From an uncultured Acidobacteriaceae bacterium (lineage in GTDB: Bacteria > Acidobacteriota > Terriglobia > Terriglobales > Acidobacteriaceae), in the NCBI GenBank assembly GCA_937879855.1, contig CALFMO010000006.1, positions 372,001-436,000 of the forward strand: a stretch of DNA of 64,000 nucleotides. The letters are read 5' to 3'. Under the pieces are notes generated by a model. That model had not been told where the DNA came from and ran no database searches. It saw only the letters and a list, made by a program, of their open reading frames with translations. Below, in pieces: positions 1 to 8,600 of the stretch. The translations under genes and the position numbers were made by a program. The first letter of the stretch is position 1. Each line of letters begins with the position of its first letter.

Positions 1-1224
1 AGAACGCCGTCCCGCGGGCGTTGGATTTGGTCCGCTCTCGCACTGCTTGCCGTCCTGGCTGTGCTGTACTCCTATTTTCACCAAACTCCGCTGAAAGTCC
101 GCGCCGCCAGAGTGGAGCGCGGCCCCATTCGCAGCTTGGTTTCCACCAACGGCAAGGTTGAACCGATTCAAAACTTCGAAGCCCACGCTCCCATCGCGAC
201 CACGGTGAAGCGTCTACTGGTGAAGGAAGGCGACCACGTACGCAAGGGCCAGCTCCTGCTGCAACTCGACGACGCCGACATCCGCACTCAAGCTGCGCGT
301 GCTTTGGCGCAGGTCAAAACTGCCCAGGCGGATCAATCCGCGCTTACGACCGGCGGCACCCAGGAAGAGGTGCTGACTTTGAATTCGCAGCTCGTCAAAG
401 CACGCAGTGCGCGCGACTTGGCTCAACGCAATCTCGATGCGTACCGCCGCCTGCAGCAGGAAGGCGCCGCGTCCCCGGGCGAGGTTCGCCAGGCGGAAGA
501 CGCTCTGCAACGCGCCCAGGCCGATGTCACGCTGCTTGAGCAGAAGCAGAAAGACCGCTACTCCCAGCCGGAAACTGCGCGCATCCAGGCCCAAGGCGCT
601 GAAGCCCAAGCCGCTTATGACGCCGCTGAAAATGCTCTGCTCAAATCCAGCGTGCGCGCACCCTTTGACGGCATCGTCTATTCCCTTCCGGTGAAGCAGG
701 GAGCATTCGTCCAGGACGGCGAGTTGCTGCTGCAGCAGGCGGATCTCTCCCGAATGTTGATTCGCGCATTCGTCGACGAGCCCGACGTAGGCCGTCTCCA
801 AGTTGGCCAAAGAGTCGAAATCATTTGGGACGCACTTCCCGGCCGCACATGGATTGGCGCAGTCAACACGGTCCCCTCGACGGTTAAGCTGCGGGTCTCA
901 CGAAACGTGGGCGAGACCACATGCATCGTCGACAATCCCGATTTGCGCCTCTTGCCCAACATCAACGTTGGTGTCACGATCGTGATCGCCGAGCACAACA
1001 ATGTTCTCACGCTGCAACGCGACGCTCTGCGCATCGACGAGAGCAAGCCTTACGTTTTCAAGATCGTCGACCGTCACGTGAAGAAAGAGCCGATTGAGTT
1101 TTCCTTGCAGAATTTGACCCGCGTCGAGATCACCTCGGGTCTTTCTGCAGACGACGTCGTCGCCTTGCCCGCCGAGGAGTCCAAACCGCTCTTCGATGGC
1201 GCCGCCGTCAAAGTGGTCCCTTAA
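1..1224 (+). CDS. HlyD/RND-type periplasmic adaptor subunit of an efflux pump (5' partial)
   Basis: The reading frame is open from base 1 and the first visible residues form a hydrophobic segment (WSALALLAVLAVLYSYF), so the true start lies upstream of the window. This is the inner-membrane-anchored adaptor linking an inner-membrane pump to a TolC channel. After the anchor come a biotinyl-lipoyl-like half motif (VNG-like NGKVEPIQNFEAHAP and KRLLVKEGDHVRKGQLLLQLDD), a long alpha-helical hairpin rich in Ala/Gln/Glu (about residues 95-205), the returning lipoyl half (VRAPFDGIVYSLPVKQGAFVQDGELLLQ), and beta-barrel and membrane-proximal domains. It sits 3 nt upstream of a TPR gene and in line with a TolC gene, so the three form an operon. 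The pump partner itself is not in view; it could be an ABC (MacB-like) or RND protein. The family call is firm, the substrate unknown. Confidence 0.9.
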   Translation, partial: RTPSRGRWIWSALALLAVLAVLYSYFHQTPLKVRAARVERGPIRSLVSTNGKVEPIQNFEAHAPIATTVKRLLVKEGDHVRKGQLLLQLDDADIRTQAARALAQVKTAQADQSALTTGGTQEEVLTLNSQLVKARSARDLAQRNLDAYRRLQQEGAASPGEVRQAEDALQRAQADVTLLEQKQKDRYSQPETARIQAQGAEAQAAYDAAENALLKSSVRAPFDGIVYSLPVKQGAFVQDGELLLQQADLSRMLIRAFVDEPDVGRLQVGQRVEIIWDALPGRTWIGAVNTVPSTVKLRVSRNVGETTCIVDNPDLRLLPNINVGVTIVIAEHNNVLTLQRDALRIDESKPYVFKIVDRHVKKEPIEFSLQNLTRVEITSGLSADDVVALPAEESKPLFDGAAVKVVP

Positions 1225-1227
1225 AGC

Positions 1228-2217
1228 ATGAGAATGACGATGCAGTGTGATTCTCATGTTCGGCGGGCGCTACTGTTGTTGGCGCCATTGCTTGTCGTTG
1301 CCCTGCTACAACCGGCTCTCGCTGCTACTTCTCCTCAGGAACTTGTCGCAACCGGCCAGGTGGACGAAGCCATCCAGTCGCTGGAACAAAAAGTCAGCCG
1401 ATCCGTCACCGATGCCGAATCCTTCAACCTGCTCTGTCGCGCCTATTTCATGATCGACGAGTGGGACCGCGGCATTCATGCCTGCGAACGCGCAACCAAC
1501 CTCGATCCGCAAAATAGTCTCTATCATCTCTGGCTGGGACGAATCTACGGAGAGAAAGCAGACCATGTAGGATTTTTGTCTGCCGCGGGACTGGCGAAAA
1601 AAGTTCGGAACTCATTTGAACGTGCTGTCGAACTGGACCCAGGCAGTTGGGAAGCGCGTGTCGACCTGGCGGAGTTCTATCTCGAAGCTCCGTCCATTGT
1701 CGGCGGCGGCCAGGACAAGGCCCGCTCGCAAGCCGACGCGCTCTTCCCGTTCAATCCCGCGATGGGGCACTGGATTCAGGCCCGCATTCTCGCGAAAAAC
1801 AAAGATGCCGCCGGCGCCGAGCGCGAGTACCGGGCCGCCGTTCAAGCCAGTCATGGAAGCTCCCAGGCTTGGCTGCACTTGGCCCAATTCCTGGCACACT
1901 CCAAACGGCTGGACGAGATGGAAGAAGCGCTGCGTGCCATGGAGTCCAGCACTGTCGACCGCCCTGATTCGCTTATGGATGGCGCCAGTCTGCTTCTGCA
2001 CGTCGGCCGCGATTATCCGCTCGCTGTGCGCTTGCTTCGCCGCTATCTTTTATCTCCCGCGGAGGAAGGCCCAGCCTTCAAAGCCCACGAATTCCTCGGC
2101 CAGTTACTGGAAAGACAAGGAGACCGCGCCGCCGCCGCCGAACAATACCGCGCCGCGCTGGCTCTCTTTCACGGCTATGCTCGCGCCCAGCAAGATTTGA
2201 AGCGCGTCGAAGAGTGA
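1228..2217 (+). CDS. Secreted TPR-repeat protein in efflux operon
   Basis: A 329-residue protein starting 3 nt after the adaptor stop. The N terminus has a signal peptide (hydrophobic stretch ALLLLAPLLVVALLQPALA, cleavage after ALA), so it should be periplasmic. The rest is a helical repeat protein: TPR-like units are readable at about residues 35-70 (ATGQVDEAIQSLEQKV), 70-105 (NLLCRAYFMIDEWDRGIHAC), 105-145, 190-220 (AREYRAAVQAS-like) and 285-325 (LGQLLERQGDRAAAAEQYRAAL). TPR repeats mediate protein-protein contacts. Lying between an adaptor and a TolC gene it may be an accessory or assembly factor of the pump, which is inference from position only. Two nearby in-frame ATG codons follow the chosen start, so the exact start is uncertain by a few residues. 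Confidence 0.85.
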   Translation: MRMTMQCDSHVRRALLLLAPLLVVALLQPALAATSPQELVATGQVDEAIQSLEQKVSRSVTDAESFNLLCRAYFMIDEWDRGIHACERATNLDPQNSLYHLWLGRIYGEKADHVGFLSAAGLAKKVRNSFERAVELDPGSWEARVDLAEFYLEAPSIVGGGQDKARSQADALFPFNPAMGHWIQARILAKNKDAAGAEREYRAAVQASHGSSQAWLHLAQFLAHSKRLDEMEEALRAMESSTVDRPDSLMDGASLLLHVGRDYPLAVRLLRRYLLSPAEEGPAFKAHEFLGQLLERQGDRAAAAEQYRAALALFHGYARAQQDLKRVEE

Positions 2218-2340
2218 AACGACAAGCCGTTACAACTGCGGCATTTTCGTCCTTGGTAGTTCCGCCCGTCTGACATTTAAAATCTCGCTGGCATCCAATT
2301 GTTCATGAAATCATTCCCTGATCGTTCGGAAAGGCATGCA

Positions 2341-3696
2341 ATGAAAACCGTGCGCTGCAGTGCGCTGACCGCCCAATGGATTGTGGCATTCCTGCTATTT
2401 CCCGCCTCGCTCTTGGCCGAACCGGTCCCGCTCAAGCGCGTCGTCGAACTCGCACTTACTCATGCGACCGGGGCCGCCATCACCGCTGCCGACGAGCAAC
2501 GCGCCTATGCCAGTTATCAGGAACTTCACAACAACTACGTGCCGCAACTCTCGACCGGCGCGGGCCTCGGGTATTCGTACGGCTTTCCTCTCGCGCTTGA
2601 GGGATCCGCCCCTTCCCTGTTCAACATCAACGCACAATCGGCCTTGCTCAATCCTGCCTTACGGGATTTCGTGCGCGCCGCGAAAGTCGATTCCGCAGTC
2701 GCTTCGCTGAAAAACAAAGATGAACGCATTCAGATTATTCAAGACGCTGCCCTGAGCTATGCCGAACTCGCCAAGTGGGAACAGCGCCTCACACGGCTCC
2801 AGCAGATCGAGCAAGATGCCAACAAAATGCAGGCTGCAGTCGCCGAGCGCGTGAAAGAGGGGGTCGACAGTGAAATCGAAGGAACTAAGGCTCGCCTGTC
2901 GGTAGCCCGCATCCGCCTTCGCGTCGCCGAGGCTCAAGGCGCAGCCGATGTCCTTCGCGAACATCTCTCCAAACTCACTGGCCTTCCCGCCGCAAACATC
3001 CAGACCGACCCTGATTCGATCCCCGCGCCTCCCGCTGCTCCTGAAAACCAGGAAACCGCCAAAGACGCGGCCGCTTCCAATCCCTCGGTGGAAGCCGCGG
3101 TCGAACATGCCCGCGCCCAGTACTTGCGCGCCCAAGGGGAACACAAGTCTCTGTGGCCCAGCGTCGATTTCGCTGCGCAATACGCCTTGCTCTCCCGGTT
3201 CAACAACTATCAGAACTACTACATTCCTTCCCGCCCGTGCGTGACACCGCTTGGCGAATTTCTGTGCGTGACCAACAGCTTCCAGCAGAACAATGCCACG
3301 GTCGGTGTCAGTATTCGATTTCCTCTTTTCAACTCGTCGCAGCGTTCGCGTGCCCGCGCCGCCGATGCGGATGCCCTGAAAGCCACGAAGCAGGCCGAAG
3401 CCGCGCGCAACCAGGTATCGGAAGAAACCTTGCGGCTGCAGCGCTCGGTGACTCAAATGCAGGCAGCGCGCGACGTCGCCCAACTGGAATATGAAATTGC
3501 CGAGAAGAGTCTGACGGCCGTTCAAACCCGCATCGACGCCGGTACGGCGACCCTACACGATCTCGACGACGCCCGTTCCCTGGCCAGCGAACGCTTCATT
3601 GTTCTACAGGATGTGACCTTCGAACTCGAACGCAGCGAAGTCGGTGTCCTGCGCTCCACGGGAGACCTGGAGAAATGGGCATTGGGAACACCATAA
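2341..3696 (+). CDS. TolC-family outer membrane efflux protein
   Basis: A 451-residue outer-membrane channel protein of the TolC/OEP family. The ATG at 2341 is preferred because GGAAAGG lies 6 nt upstream and it begins a clear signal peptide (MKTVRC.. ending SLLAEP); an in-frame TTG at 2299 would only add a non-signal extension. The mature part shows the two OEP halves: long amphipathic helices rich in Ala, Gln and Glu (about 130-220 and 350-440) and short beta-strand parts near residues 80-110 and 280-320. The motif YAELAKWEQRL and the terminal DLDDARSLASERFIVLQDVTFELE helix are typical. It completes the adaptor-TPR-TolC operon and would give the pump its exit duct. Length fits the family. 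Substrate cannot be inferred. Confidence 0.93.
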   Translation: MKTVRCSALTAQWIVAFLLFPASLLAEPVPLKRVVELALTHATGAAITAADEQRAYASYQELHNNYVPQLSTGAGLGYSYGFPLALEGSAPSLFNINAQSALLNPALRDFVRAAKVDSAVASLKNKDERIQIIQDAALSYAELAKWEQRLTRLQQIEQDANKMQAAVAERVKEGVDSEIEGTKARLSVARIRLRVAEAQGAADVLREHLSKLTGLPAANIQTDPDSIPAPPAAPENQETAKDAAASNPSVEAAVEHARAQYLRAQGEHKSLWPSVDFAAQYALLSRFNNYQNYYIPSRPCVTPLGEFLCVTNSFQQNNATVGVSIRFPLFNSSQRSRARAADADALKATKQAEAARNQVSEETLRLQRSVTQMQAARDVAQLEYEIAEKSLTAVQTRIDAGTATLHDLDDARSLASERFIVLQDVTFELERSEVGVLRSTGDLEKWALGTP

Positions 3697-3892
3697 GGCT
3701 ATCGCTTGATATAAGCGATCCGGCAGGATTGATGAGCACCATTCACCGCGAAGCGGCAAGAGAATGCAGCCCACAGCGCGCCCTGAGCTTGTCGAAGACG
3801 CAAGCTGTGGGAAGCGGCGCCAGATGATGGAGCCCTGAAGGGGCGAAAGAAGCAATAACACAGACTTCGGAAGGAACGCCCGAATCCGCCCG
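3697..3892. other. Intergenic region with a dispersed CTGAGC/GTCGAAG element
   Basis: About 196 bases between the convergent TolC and ArsR genes. No gene is visible. The segment 3782-3797 (CCTGAGCTTGTCGAAG) matches a short element that recurs, with variation, at 11751-11768 and 22209-22226. No clear rho-independent terminator with a U-tract was seen. Confidence 0.5.
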
Positions 3893-4171
3893 CTACAATT
3901 CCGCGCGCAGCTTCTTCAGTACCCCGCGAATCGCCTTCTCGTTGCGCCGGTACCATCGCCATTGTCCCAACTTGTTGGCGTCTACCAATCCCGCCTTCGT
4001 CAAAATTCCCATGTGATGAGAAATCGTTGGCTGCGAAAGTCGCACGCGTTCCTCAATGTCCCCCGCGCACAATCGTTCTGCTTCGCCCTGCTTGAGCGCC
4101 TGCAAAATCCGACGCCGTGTCGGATCGGCTATGGCGTGCAGGGCGCGATCGAGAGATGCATCGGAAGCCAT
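3893..4171 (-). CDS. ArsR-family winged-helix transcriptional regulator
   Basis: A 92-residue DNA-binding repressor of the ArsR/SmtB type. The N-terminal helix ALHAIADPTRRRILQALKQGE and the recognition helix region LSQPTISHHMGILTKAGLVDANKLGQWRWYRRN are diagnostic. The usual metal-binding ELCVCDL motif is replaced by AERLCAGDIEERV, with one cysteine, so metal sensing is not evident; many such small ArsR proteins control neighbouring genes without metal. The ATG at 4171 is chosen: the upstream in-frame TTG at 4210 coincides with a TTGACA box. The gene ends 196 nt from the convergent TolC gene and is preceded in the same direction by a SPOR gene 158 nt away, so it is probably transcribed alone. 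Target genes are unknown. Confidence 0.88.
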   Translation of the reverse strand: MASDASLDRALHAIADPTRRRILQALKQGEAERLCAGDIEERVRLSQPTISHHMGILTKAGLVDANKLGQWRWYRRNEKAIRGVLKKLRAEL

Positions 4172-4181
4172 GGATGCATTA

Positions 4182-4210
4182 GGAATAGCGCCGAAATCGA
4201 TGAGTGTCAA
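4182..4210 (-). promoter_or_regulatory. Putative promoter of the arsR gene giving a near-leaderless transcript
   Basis: On the minus strand a perfect TTGACA (4205-4210) is followed after exactly 17 nt by TATTCC (4182-4187), a weak -10 match. A start about 7 nt downstream would lie almost at the ATG at 4171, and there is no Shine-Dalgarno sequence in that interval. A leaderless or very short-leader mRNA is inferred. Confidence 0.4.
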
Positions 4211-4329
4211 TATAAGAAAACGGATCTGAGCTTAGACGCTCAACAAATCGTCGAGAGAGTGATTGAATCGCCGCGCCACAGGGCCGAAGCGCGGCTTGTG
4301 CTGGAAGAACCAAATAAAATTCAGAGACT

Positions 4330-4914
4330 CTATTTCTTCAGAATCGGACTGTACCCGTCGGCAATCAACCGGGTCCGCATCGCTTCAGCATCTTTAATAT
4401 CGACGAATGGCCCCACCTGCACATGAAACAGCTTATCTGCCGGCACCGGACTCGCTACAAAAGCCGGATAGTCTTTTTTCTTGAGCGCCTCTACCAGGGC
4501 TTCCCCATCTTCCTGTTTGCTGACCGCAGCCACCTGCACAAAATATCCCGACGCCGGCAGAATTGTCGCCGGGTCCGGCGGGTCAGCCGGCGTAGCGGGT
4601 GTGGTAGCCGTATTCGACGCGGCCGTTTCTGATTTAGCGTCAGCTGCAGGGGTCAACTCCGGACTGGCATCCTTCTGCTCCACCGACTTATAGAACGTCA
4701 TGGGCGCGGTCGGCGACCCGCTGCTCGCTTTGGTCGTGCCTGGAACGATCTGCGGCGAACCCGCCGCGCTTGCGGTGGTGATGGCCGGCTCCGACTTGCG
4801 TCCCAGCGAATATCCCAGCGCGAAGAACACCGCGCAGATCCCCACCAGCCCGAAAAACAGAAACAACAATTTACCTGTCCCCAGTGTGATTTCCGTGTCT
4901 TGTGAAGAAGCCAT
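4330..4914 (-). CDS. SPOR-domain membrane-anchored envelope protein
   Basis: A 194-residue single-pass protein. A short cytoplasmic N terminus is followed by one membrane helix (residues about 14-38, LLFLFFGLVGICAVFFALGYSLG), a Ser/Thr/Ala/Pro-rich linker (40-118) and a C-terminal SPOR domain (about 119-194) with the family pattern GYFVQVAAVSKQEDGEALVEALKK.. HVQVGPFVDIKDAEAMRTRL. SPOR domains bind denuded septal peptidoglycan, so a role at the division site is the family expectation. The ATG is supported by GGAGTTGAGCTA just upstream. It is followed by arsR and preceded by the slipin gene in the same direction. Confidence 0.9.
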   Translation of the reverse strand: MASSQDTEITLGTGKLLFLFFGLVGICAVFFALGYSLGRKSEPAITTASAAGSPQIVPGTTKASSGSPTAPMTFYKSVEQKDASPELTPAADAKSETAASNTATTPATPADPPDPATILPASGYFVQVAAVSKQEDGEALVEALKKKDYPAFVASPVPADKLFHVQVGPFVDIKDAEAMRTRLIADGYSPILKK

Positions 4915-5003
4915 AGCTCAACTCCATTTACAAAATCGTAGCGCCGGCGCCCCGTCGGCTGTCGCGAGGGCATCTTGCCCGCGCAGCCATTGAGGCATAG
5001 ACG

Positions 5004-5801
5004 CTACGCCGTCTTCGCGGGCGCCGCCACCCCGTCTCCGCCACCCAGCAACTTCTGCAGCCCCGAAAAAAAGTCCACCGGCACGGGAAAGATCACGGTC
5101 GTATTCTTCTCCACGCCGATCTCGGTTAGAGTTTGCAAATAGCGCAGCTGCACACTGACGGGCTCAGTCGCCAGCAAATGCGCTGCGTCCACCAGCCTTT
5201 GCGCCGCCGAAAACTCGCCCTCGGCGTGAATAATCTTCGAACGCTTCTCGCGTTCCGCCTCGGCCTGTTTGGCCATGGCGCGCAACATCGACTCGGGCAT
5301 GTCCACCTGTTTGACCTCGACGTTGGTCACCTTCACGCCCCAGGGGGATGTGTGCGTATCGAGAATGCTCTGCAGCCGCAGATTGATTTTTTCGCGGTGC
5401 GAGAGCAATTCGTCCAACTCCTGCTCGCCCAGCACCGACCGCAGCGTGGTCTGCGCAAACTGCGAAGTCTGATACACGTAGTTCGAAACCTCAACCACCG
5501 CCTTGTTTGGGTCGATCACGCGAAGGAAGATAACGGCGTTCACCTTCAGCGTCACGTTGTCGCGCGTAATGATGTCCTGGGGCGGAACCTCCAGCGCCTC
5601 CTGCCGCAGCGACACGCGAACGATCCGGTCAATCGGCGCGAACACCAGAGTCACGCCCGGACCCTTCGCCGTGGCTAGCAATCGTCCAAGCCGAAAGATC
5701 ACACCGCGCTCGTACTCCGCCAGAATCTTGATGGAACTCAGAAGGTAGATGACCACTACTACGATGGCAATCGTGCCGAATCCAAAGCCAAAAGCTTCCA
5801 C
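5004..5801 (-). CDS. Slipin/stomatin-like SPFH (band 7) membrane protein
   Basis: A 265-residue SPFH-domain protein. One N-terminal membrane helix (FGFGTIAIVVVVIYLLSSIKIL) is followed by the slipin signature EYERGVIFRLGRL, the band 7 core (about 35-200) with EVPPQDIITRDNVTLKVNAVIFLRV and EVKQVDMPESMLRAMAKQAEAEREKRSKIIHAEGE split over the helix, and a C-terminal tail ending in a Gly/Ala-rich stretch. Slipins oligomerise at membrane microdomains; in bacteria they are often paired with an NfeD protein, which is not seen here. I chose GTG at 5801 because GGAGG lies 5 nt upstream; an alternative TTG at 5828 also has a GGTAGGAG box, so the start is uncertain by 9 residues. Confidence 0.9.
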   Translation of the reverse strand: MEAFGFGFGTIAIVVVVIYLLSSIKILAEYERGVIFRLGRLLATAKGPGVTLVFAPIDRIVRVSLRQEALEVPPQDIITRDNVTLKVNAVIFLRVIDPNKAVVEVSNYVYQTSQFAQTTLRSVLGEQELDELLSHREKINLRLQSILDTHTSPWGVKVTNVEVKQVDMPESMLRAMAKQAEAEREKRSKIIHAEGEFSAAQRLVDAAHLLATEPVSVQLRYLQTLTEIGVEKNTTVIFPVPVDFFSGLQKLLGGGDGVAAPAKTA

Positions 5802-5995
5802 AGACGCCTCCGCCCTTCGGAGTGCCAAACACTCCTACCGCGGATTGTATAGCAGCCGGCACAAGGCGGCGCGCAAATCACGGGTACTAAAGTTACCTGC
5901 CTTGATGCGTCATGCGACTAAGCGCTTAAAGGGAACGCCAGAGATGGGAGGAGCGGCTTTTGCGGAATACAACAAAAGCGGGACATTCTTATCGA

Positions 5996-6364
5996 TCAGC
6001 TCCGGTCCGGGTCAATTGCCTGATCCATATAAATCCACAGCACCCGCGCCATCCACGTCAGCACCGGAGCCAACGGTAGAAACAAAACAATTCCCGCGAC
6101 GACGCTCTTCGTCAAAGGCCACTTCAGCAAGGCCCACACCAGCGCCGCAAGAGCTGCGATCACGCCAATACCCAGGCCGTAGCTGATGTACATTGCGCCC
6201 AGAAAGTATCCGGCCTCGCGTTCAAATTTCAACCCGCACGCAGGGCACCGCTCATACATTCCCGGAAACAGCCATACCGATCTGCGAAAGATTTTCCCAC
6301 CGCGGCATCGAGGACAGAGCTGCTGCAGAATTCCCCGCATCGCAGACACGTCGGCTCGCTGCAT
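5996..6364 (-). CDS. DUF983 family small membrane protein with zinc-ribbon-like cysteines
   Basis: A 122-residue protein matching the DUF983 pattern. The N-terminal CPRCRGGKIFR and the following RCPACGLKFEREAGYFLGAMYISYG form two CPxC knuckles that probably bind zinc, followed by two membrane helices (about 56-78 and 85-112). DUF983 proteins are of unknown function but widespread in Bacteroidetes, Proteobacteria and Acidobacteria, occasionally close to respiratory genes. Nothing in the neighbourhood adds to the call. The start at 6364 has a poor ribosome site; an internal ATG nine codons in (MRGILQQLCPRC) is an alternative. Confidence 0.85.
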   Translation of the reverse strand: MQRADVSAMRGILQQLCPRCRGGKIFRRSVWLFPGMYERCPACGLKFEREAGYFLGAMYISYGLGIGVIAALAALVWALLKWPLTKSVVAGIVLFLPLAPVLTWMARVLWIYMDQAIDPDRS

Positions 6365-6415
6365 GGACGAAGTCTAGCAGCCAAAACCCGCTGAGATGTG
6401 CATGATGCTGCCGAC

Positions 6416-7186
6416 CTACCGAATCACCTTCGCCACCTGGATGCGACTCGCGTCTACCGAGATTGGCCGCTGAATCTCCATTTCAATCGATGTTCCCACC
6501 GGCAGTTTCACGTCTGGACCATGTTTGAGCAGCGCCCACGCCACTCCGCCCGCGATTCCGGCTAGGCCGCCGTAGCGTGCCCCATTCAAGCCCCCGGCGG
6601 CCAGTCCACCAATGCTGCCAACCGTGCCGCCAACTGCCGCTCCCTTGGCGGCATCTTCCACCCGCTTCCCCGTGTCTTTGTCTGCCTGGATCGTCCCCTC
6701 TTTATCCTTCACGCTCTTGTCGTCTTCCCCTGGCGTGTTTTGCACCGACGCTGGCAGCATCACCGTATAGCCGCTGGGATAAATCATCGACGTGAAGTGC
6801 AGCAGAAGCTCCGCGCGCTTGATCGACCGCCCAGCCTTCTGCACCCGCGAAATCTTGCCCTGAATGTAAGTCCCCGCCGGCACCAGGATGCGATCGTTCA
6901 CCACAAAGGGAAATGTGGTCGTGGCGTACACCGGATCGCCTTCGCGTGCGTTCTTGGTCGAGATGGCCTGCGCCAGCGCTAGAGGAATCCTGGTCCCCGC
7001 GGGAATTACCGCCTGGCTCGGATCGGGCGCCTCCGCAGACGGAGCAGCAGTCGAGTCTTTTGTCGGAGGCGCAGCTTTTGATCGTGAAGCATTTGCAGCC
7101 TGGGCGGAAGCATCCGGCTTCGCCATATCTGCCGCCTGCCCCCAAGCGATCCCCGAGACCAAAAGTAGGGTTAACAGTCCGCGCAT
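6416..7186 (-). CDS. Secreted protein with VirB10/TrbI-like beta domain and glycine-zipper tail
   Basis: A 256-residue exported protein. The ATG at 7186 has a strong GGGAGGT site and begins a signal peptide (MRGLLTLLLVSGIAWGQA). After an Ala/Ser/Pro-rich linker, residues about 58-155 carry the pattern IPAGTRIPLALAQAISTKNAREGD followed by VPAGTYIQGKISRVQKAG and LPASVQ, which resembles the C-terminal beta-barrel domain of VirB10/TrbI and is shared with the protein at 48425-49252. The C-terminal third is a glycine-rich segment (GGTVGSIGGLAAGGLNGARYG) that looks like a glycine zipper, then a final beta stretch (LPVGTSIEMEIQRPISV). It is not part of a type IV secretion cluster here; function is unknown, an envelope-structural role being only a guess. 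Confidence 0.75.
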   Translation of the reverse strand: MRGLLTLLLVSGIAWGQAADMAKPDASAQAANASRSKAAPPTKDSTAAPSAEAPDPSQAVIPAGTRIPLALAQAISTKNAREGDPVYATTTFPFVVNDRILVPAGTYIQGKISRVQKAGRSIKRAELLLHFTSMIYPSGYTVMLPASVQNTPGEDDKSVKDKEGTIQADKDTGKRVEDAAKGAAVGGTVGSIGGLAAGGLNGARYGGLAGIAGGVAWALLKHGPDVKLPVGTSIEMEIQRPISVDASRIQVAKVIR

Positions 7187-7279
7187 CACGTACCTCCCTA
7201 AGCACCCCGAACAGTGCAAGCTTACTACCACTTAGCCGCTAAGATGCGGTGTTTCTGGGGCGAGTTATCTCGTGCCGCA

Positions 7280-8431
7280 TCAACTCTTCGCCTGCCAGGT
7301 CTGACCGCTATGAAAGGCCAGGTTGCCGATGTGCCCTGCGCGCGCGGCCGCGACCCCGGTCTCTACCGGCGCGTTCGGCTCTTTGCGGGTCTTGATGCAC
7401 TCGAAGAAATTCTCCATGTGTGAAATCGTGCCGTCGCGGAAGCTGTGTTCGGTGAGGACCGGATTCTGCTCCTTGGGAACGCCCTCGCGATAAACCGCGA
7501 AGCCGCCGCGATCGATCTTCAATGTTGCTTCCGTCCCGCGAAACTCAATTCCGCCATCGTCGATGGAAGAACTCATCATGCCTTCGTACACCACATCAAA
7601 GCCGGGATAGCGGAATGCCGCCTGCAGAGTGTCCGGACAATCCCACTGCTCGAAAATATATTTATCGGCGAGTACGTGCGCCTGGCGTGGCTGATCGGCT
7701 TTCATGGCCCAGTGCACCACATCGATCCAGTGTGTGAATAAGTCGGTCATGGCGCCGCCGCCAAAATTCCAGTACCAGCGCCAGTAATTAAATTTCTCTT
7801 CGCTGAACGGCTGATCCGGCGCGGAACCGAGCCACAGCTTCCAATCGAGCGCCTGCGGGTCAACCGGCTTGGCCGGCCAGTGCCGCTGATAGTTCTGCCA
7901 CCAATAGGTGCGCACCTGCACGACCCGCCCCAGGCTGCCGGCCTGAACCAGATCGACAGCATCGCGAAAATGGGTCCAGCTGCGCTGCTGCATGCCGCAC
8001 TGCAAAATCTGCTTGCTCGAACGCACGGCGCGCGTAAGCGTGGCGCCTTCTTCCATGGTGTGGGTGACTGGCTTTTCCAGATAAACGTCCTTGCCCGCGG
8101 CCAGCGCATCGACGGCCATGCGGACGTGCCAATGGTCAGGCGACGCGATAAACACCGCATCCACGTCCTTCGCTAAGACTTCACGATAATCGAGGTGAGC
8201 CGTGGCCGAGCCGTTGGAGCGTTGCACAACCACGTCGCGATTGGGTCCATACACGTCGCTGACGGCCACTATCTGGTACGGCGCGACCTTGTCCGCCGCA
8301 TCCAGAAGTTGTTTCATGCGCCGGCCGGCTCCGATGACTCCGATGCGCAAGGTGTCGTTGGCGCCAAAGACGCGCGTTGAAGCGAGCGCGGTAAGTCCAC
8401 TGGCGATGATGAAGCTGCGGCGATTGAGCAT
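7280..8431 (-). CDS. Gfo/Idh/MocA-family oxidoreductase exported by the Tat system
   Basis: A 383-residue NAD(P)-dependent sugar-type oxidoreductase. The N terminus MLNRRSFIIASGLTALAST is a twin-arginine signal, so the folded enzyme with cofactor would be exported, as is common for this subgroup in Acidobacteria and Planctomycetes. The Rossmann fold starts at LRIGVIGAGRRMKQLLDAA; the family motif DVYLEKPVTHTMEEG, with the conserved Lys of EKP, lies near residue 115. The C-terminal alpha/beta domain includes NFGGGAMTDLFTHWIDVVHWAM, where the conserved His/Asp pair sits. Substrate is unknown. The GGAGG at 9 nt before the ATG supports the start. It is divergent from a secreted hypothetical gene. 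Confidence 0.9.
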   Translation of the reverse strand: MLNRRSFIIASGLTALASTRVFGANDTLRIGVIGAGRRMKQLLDAADKVAPYQIVAVSDVYGPNRDVVVQRSNGSATAHLDYREVLAKDVDAVFIASPDHWHVRMAVDALAAGKDVYLEKPVTHTMEEGATLTRAVRSSKQILQCGMQQRSWTHFRDAVDLVQAGSLGRVVQVRTYWWQNYQRHWPAKPVDPQALDWKLWLGSAPDQPFSEEKFNYWRWYWNFGGGAMTDLFTHWIDVVHWAMKADQPRQAHVLADKYIFEQWDCPDTLQAAFRYPGFDVVYEGMMSSSIDDGGIEFRGTEATLKIDRGGFAVYREGVPKEQNPVLTEHSFRDGTISHMENFFECIKTRKEPNAPVETGVAAARAGHIGNLAFHSGQTWQAKS

Positions 8432-8444
8432 GTAGCGGGGCCTC

Positions 8445-8464
8445 CAGTCGGTTGGTTCCGACTG
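8445..8464. promoter_or_regulatory. Short perfect hairpin or operator between divergent genes
   Basis: CAGTCGG at 8445-8451 and CCGACTG at 8458-8464 form a 7-bp inverted repeat with a 6-nt loop, 14 nt upstream of the oxidoreductase start. It could be an operator or a 5' leader hairpin; no regulator is implied by the sequence. Confidence 0.3.
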
Positions 8465-8600
8465 ATCCTATCAAGTTTCGGCTTGGCCGCAATCTCTCAA
8501 TGCGTGGACCGTTACAATTTCGCCATCTGAGCAGGAGCGACGTACTATAGACGAATTCAGCAAAGCTGACTAAGTAACAGGGAGGAAGGAACGACTGGCT

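Noticed and set aside
2659..3525. A 288-residue minus-strand frame in the TolC gene
   Set aside because: Complementary frame of a gene with a clear family assignment.
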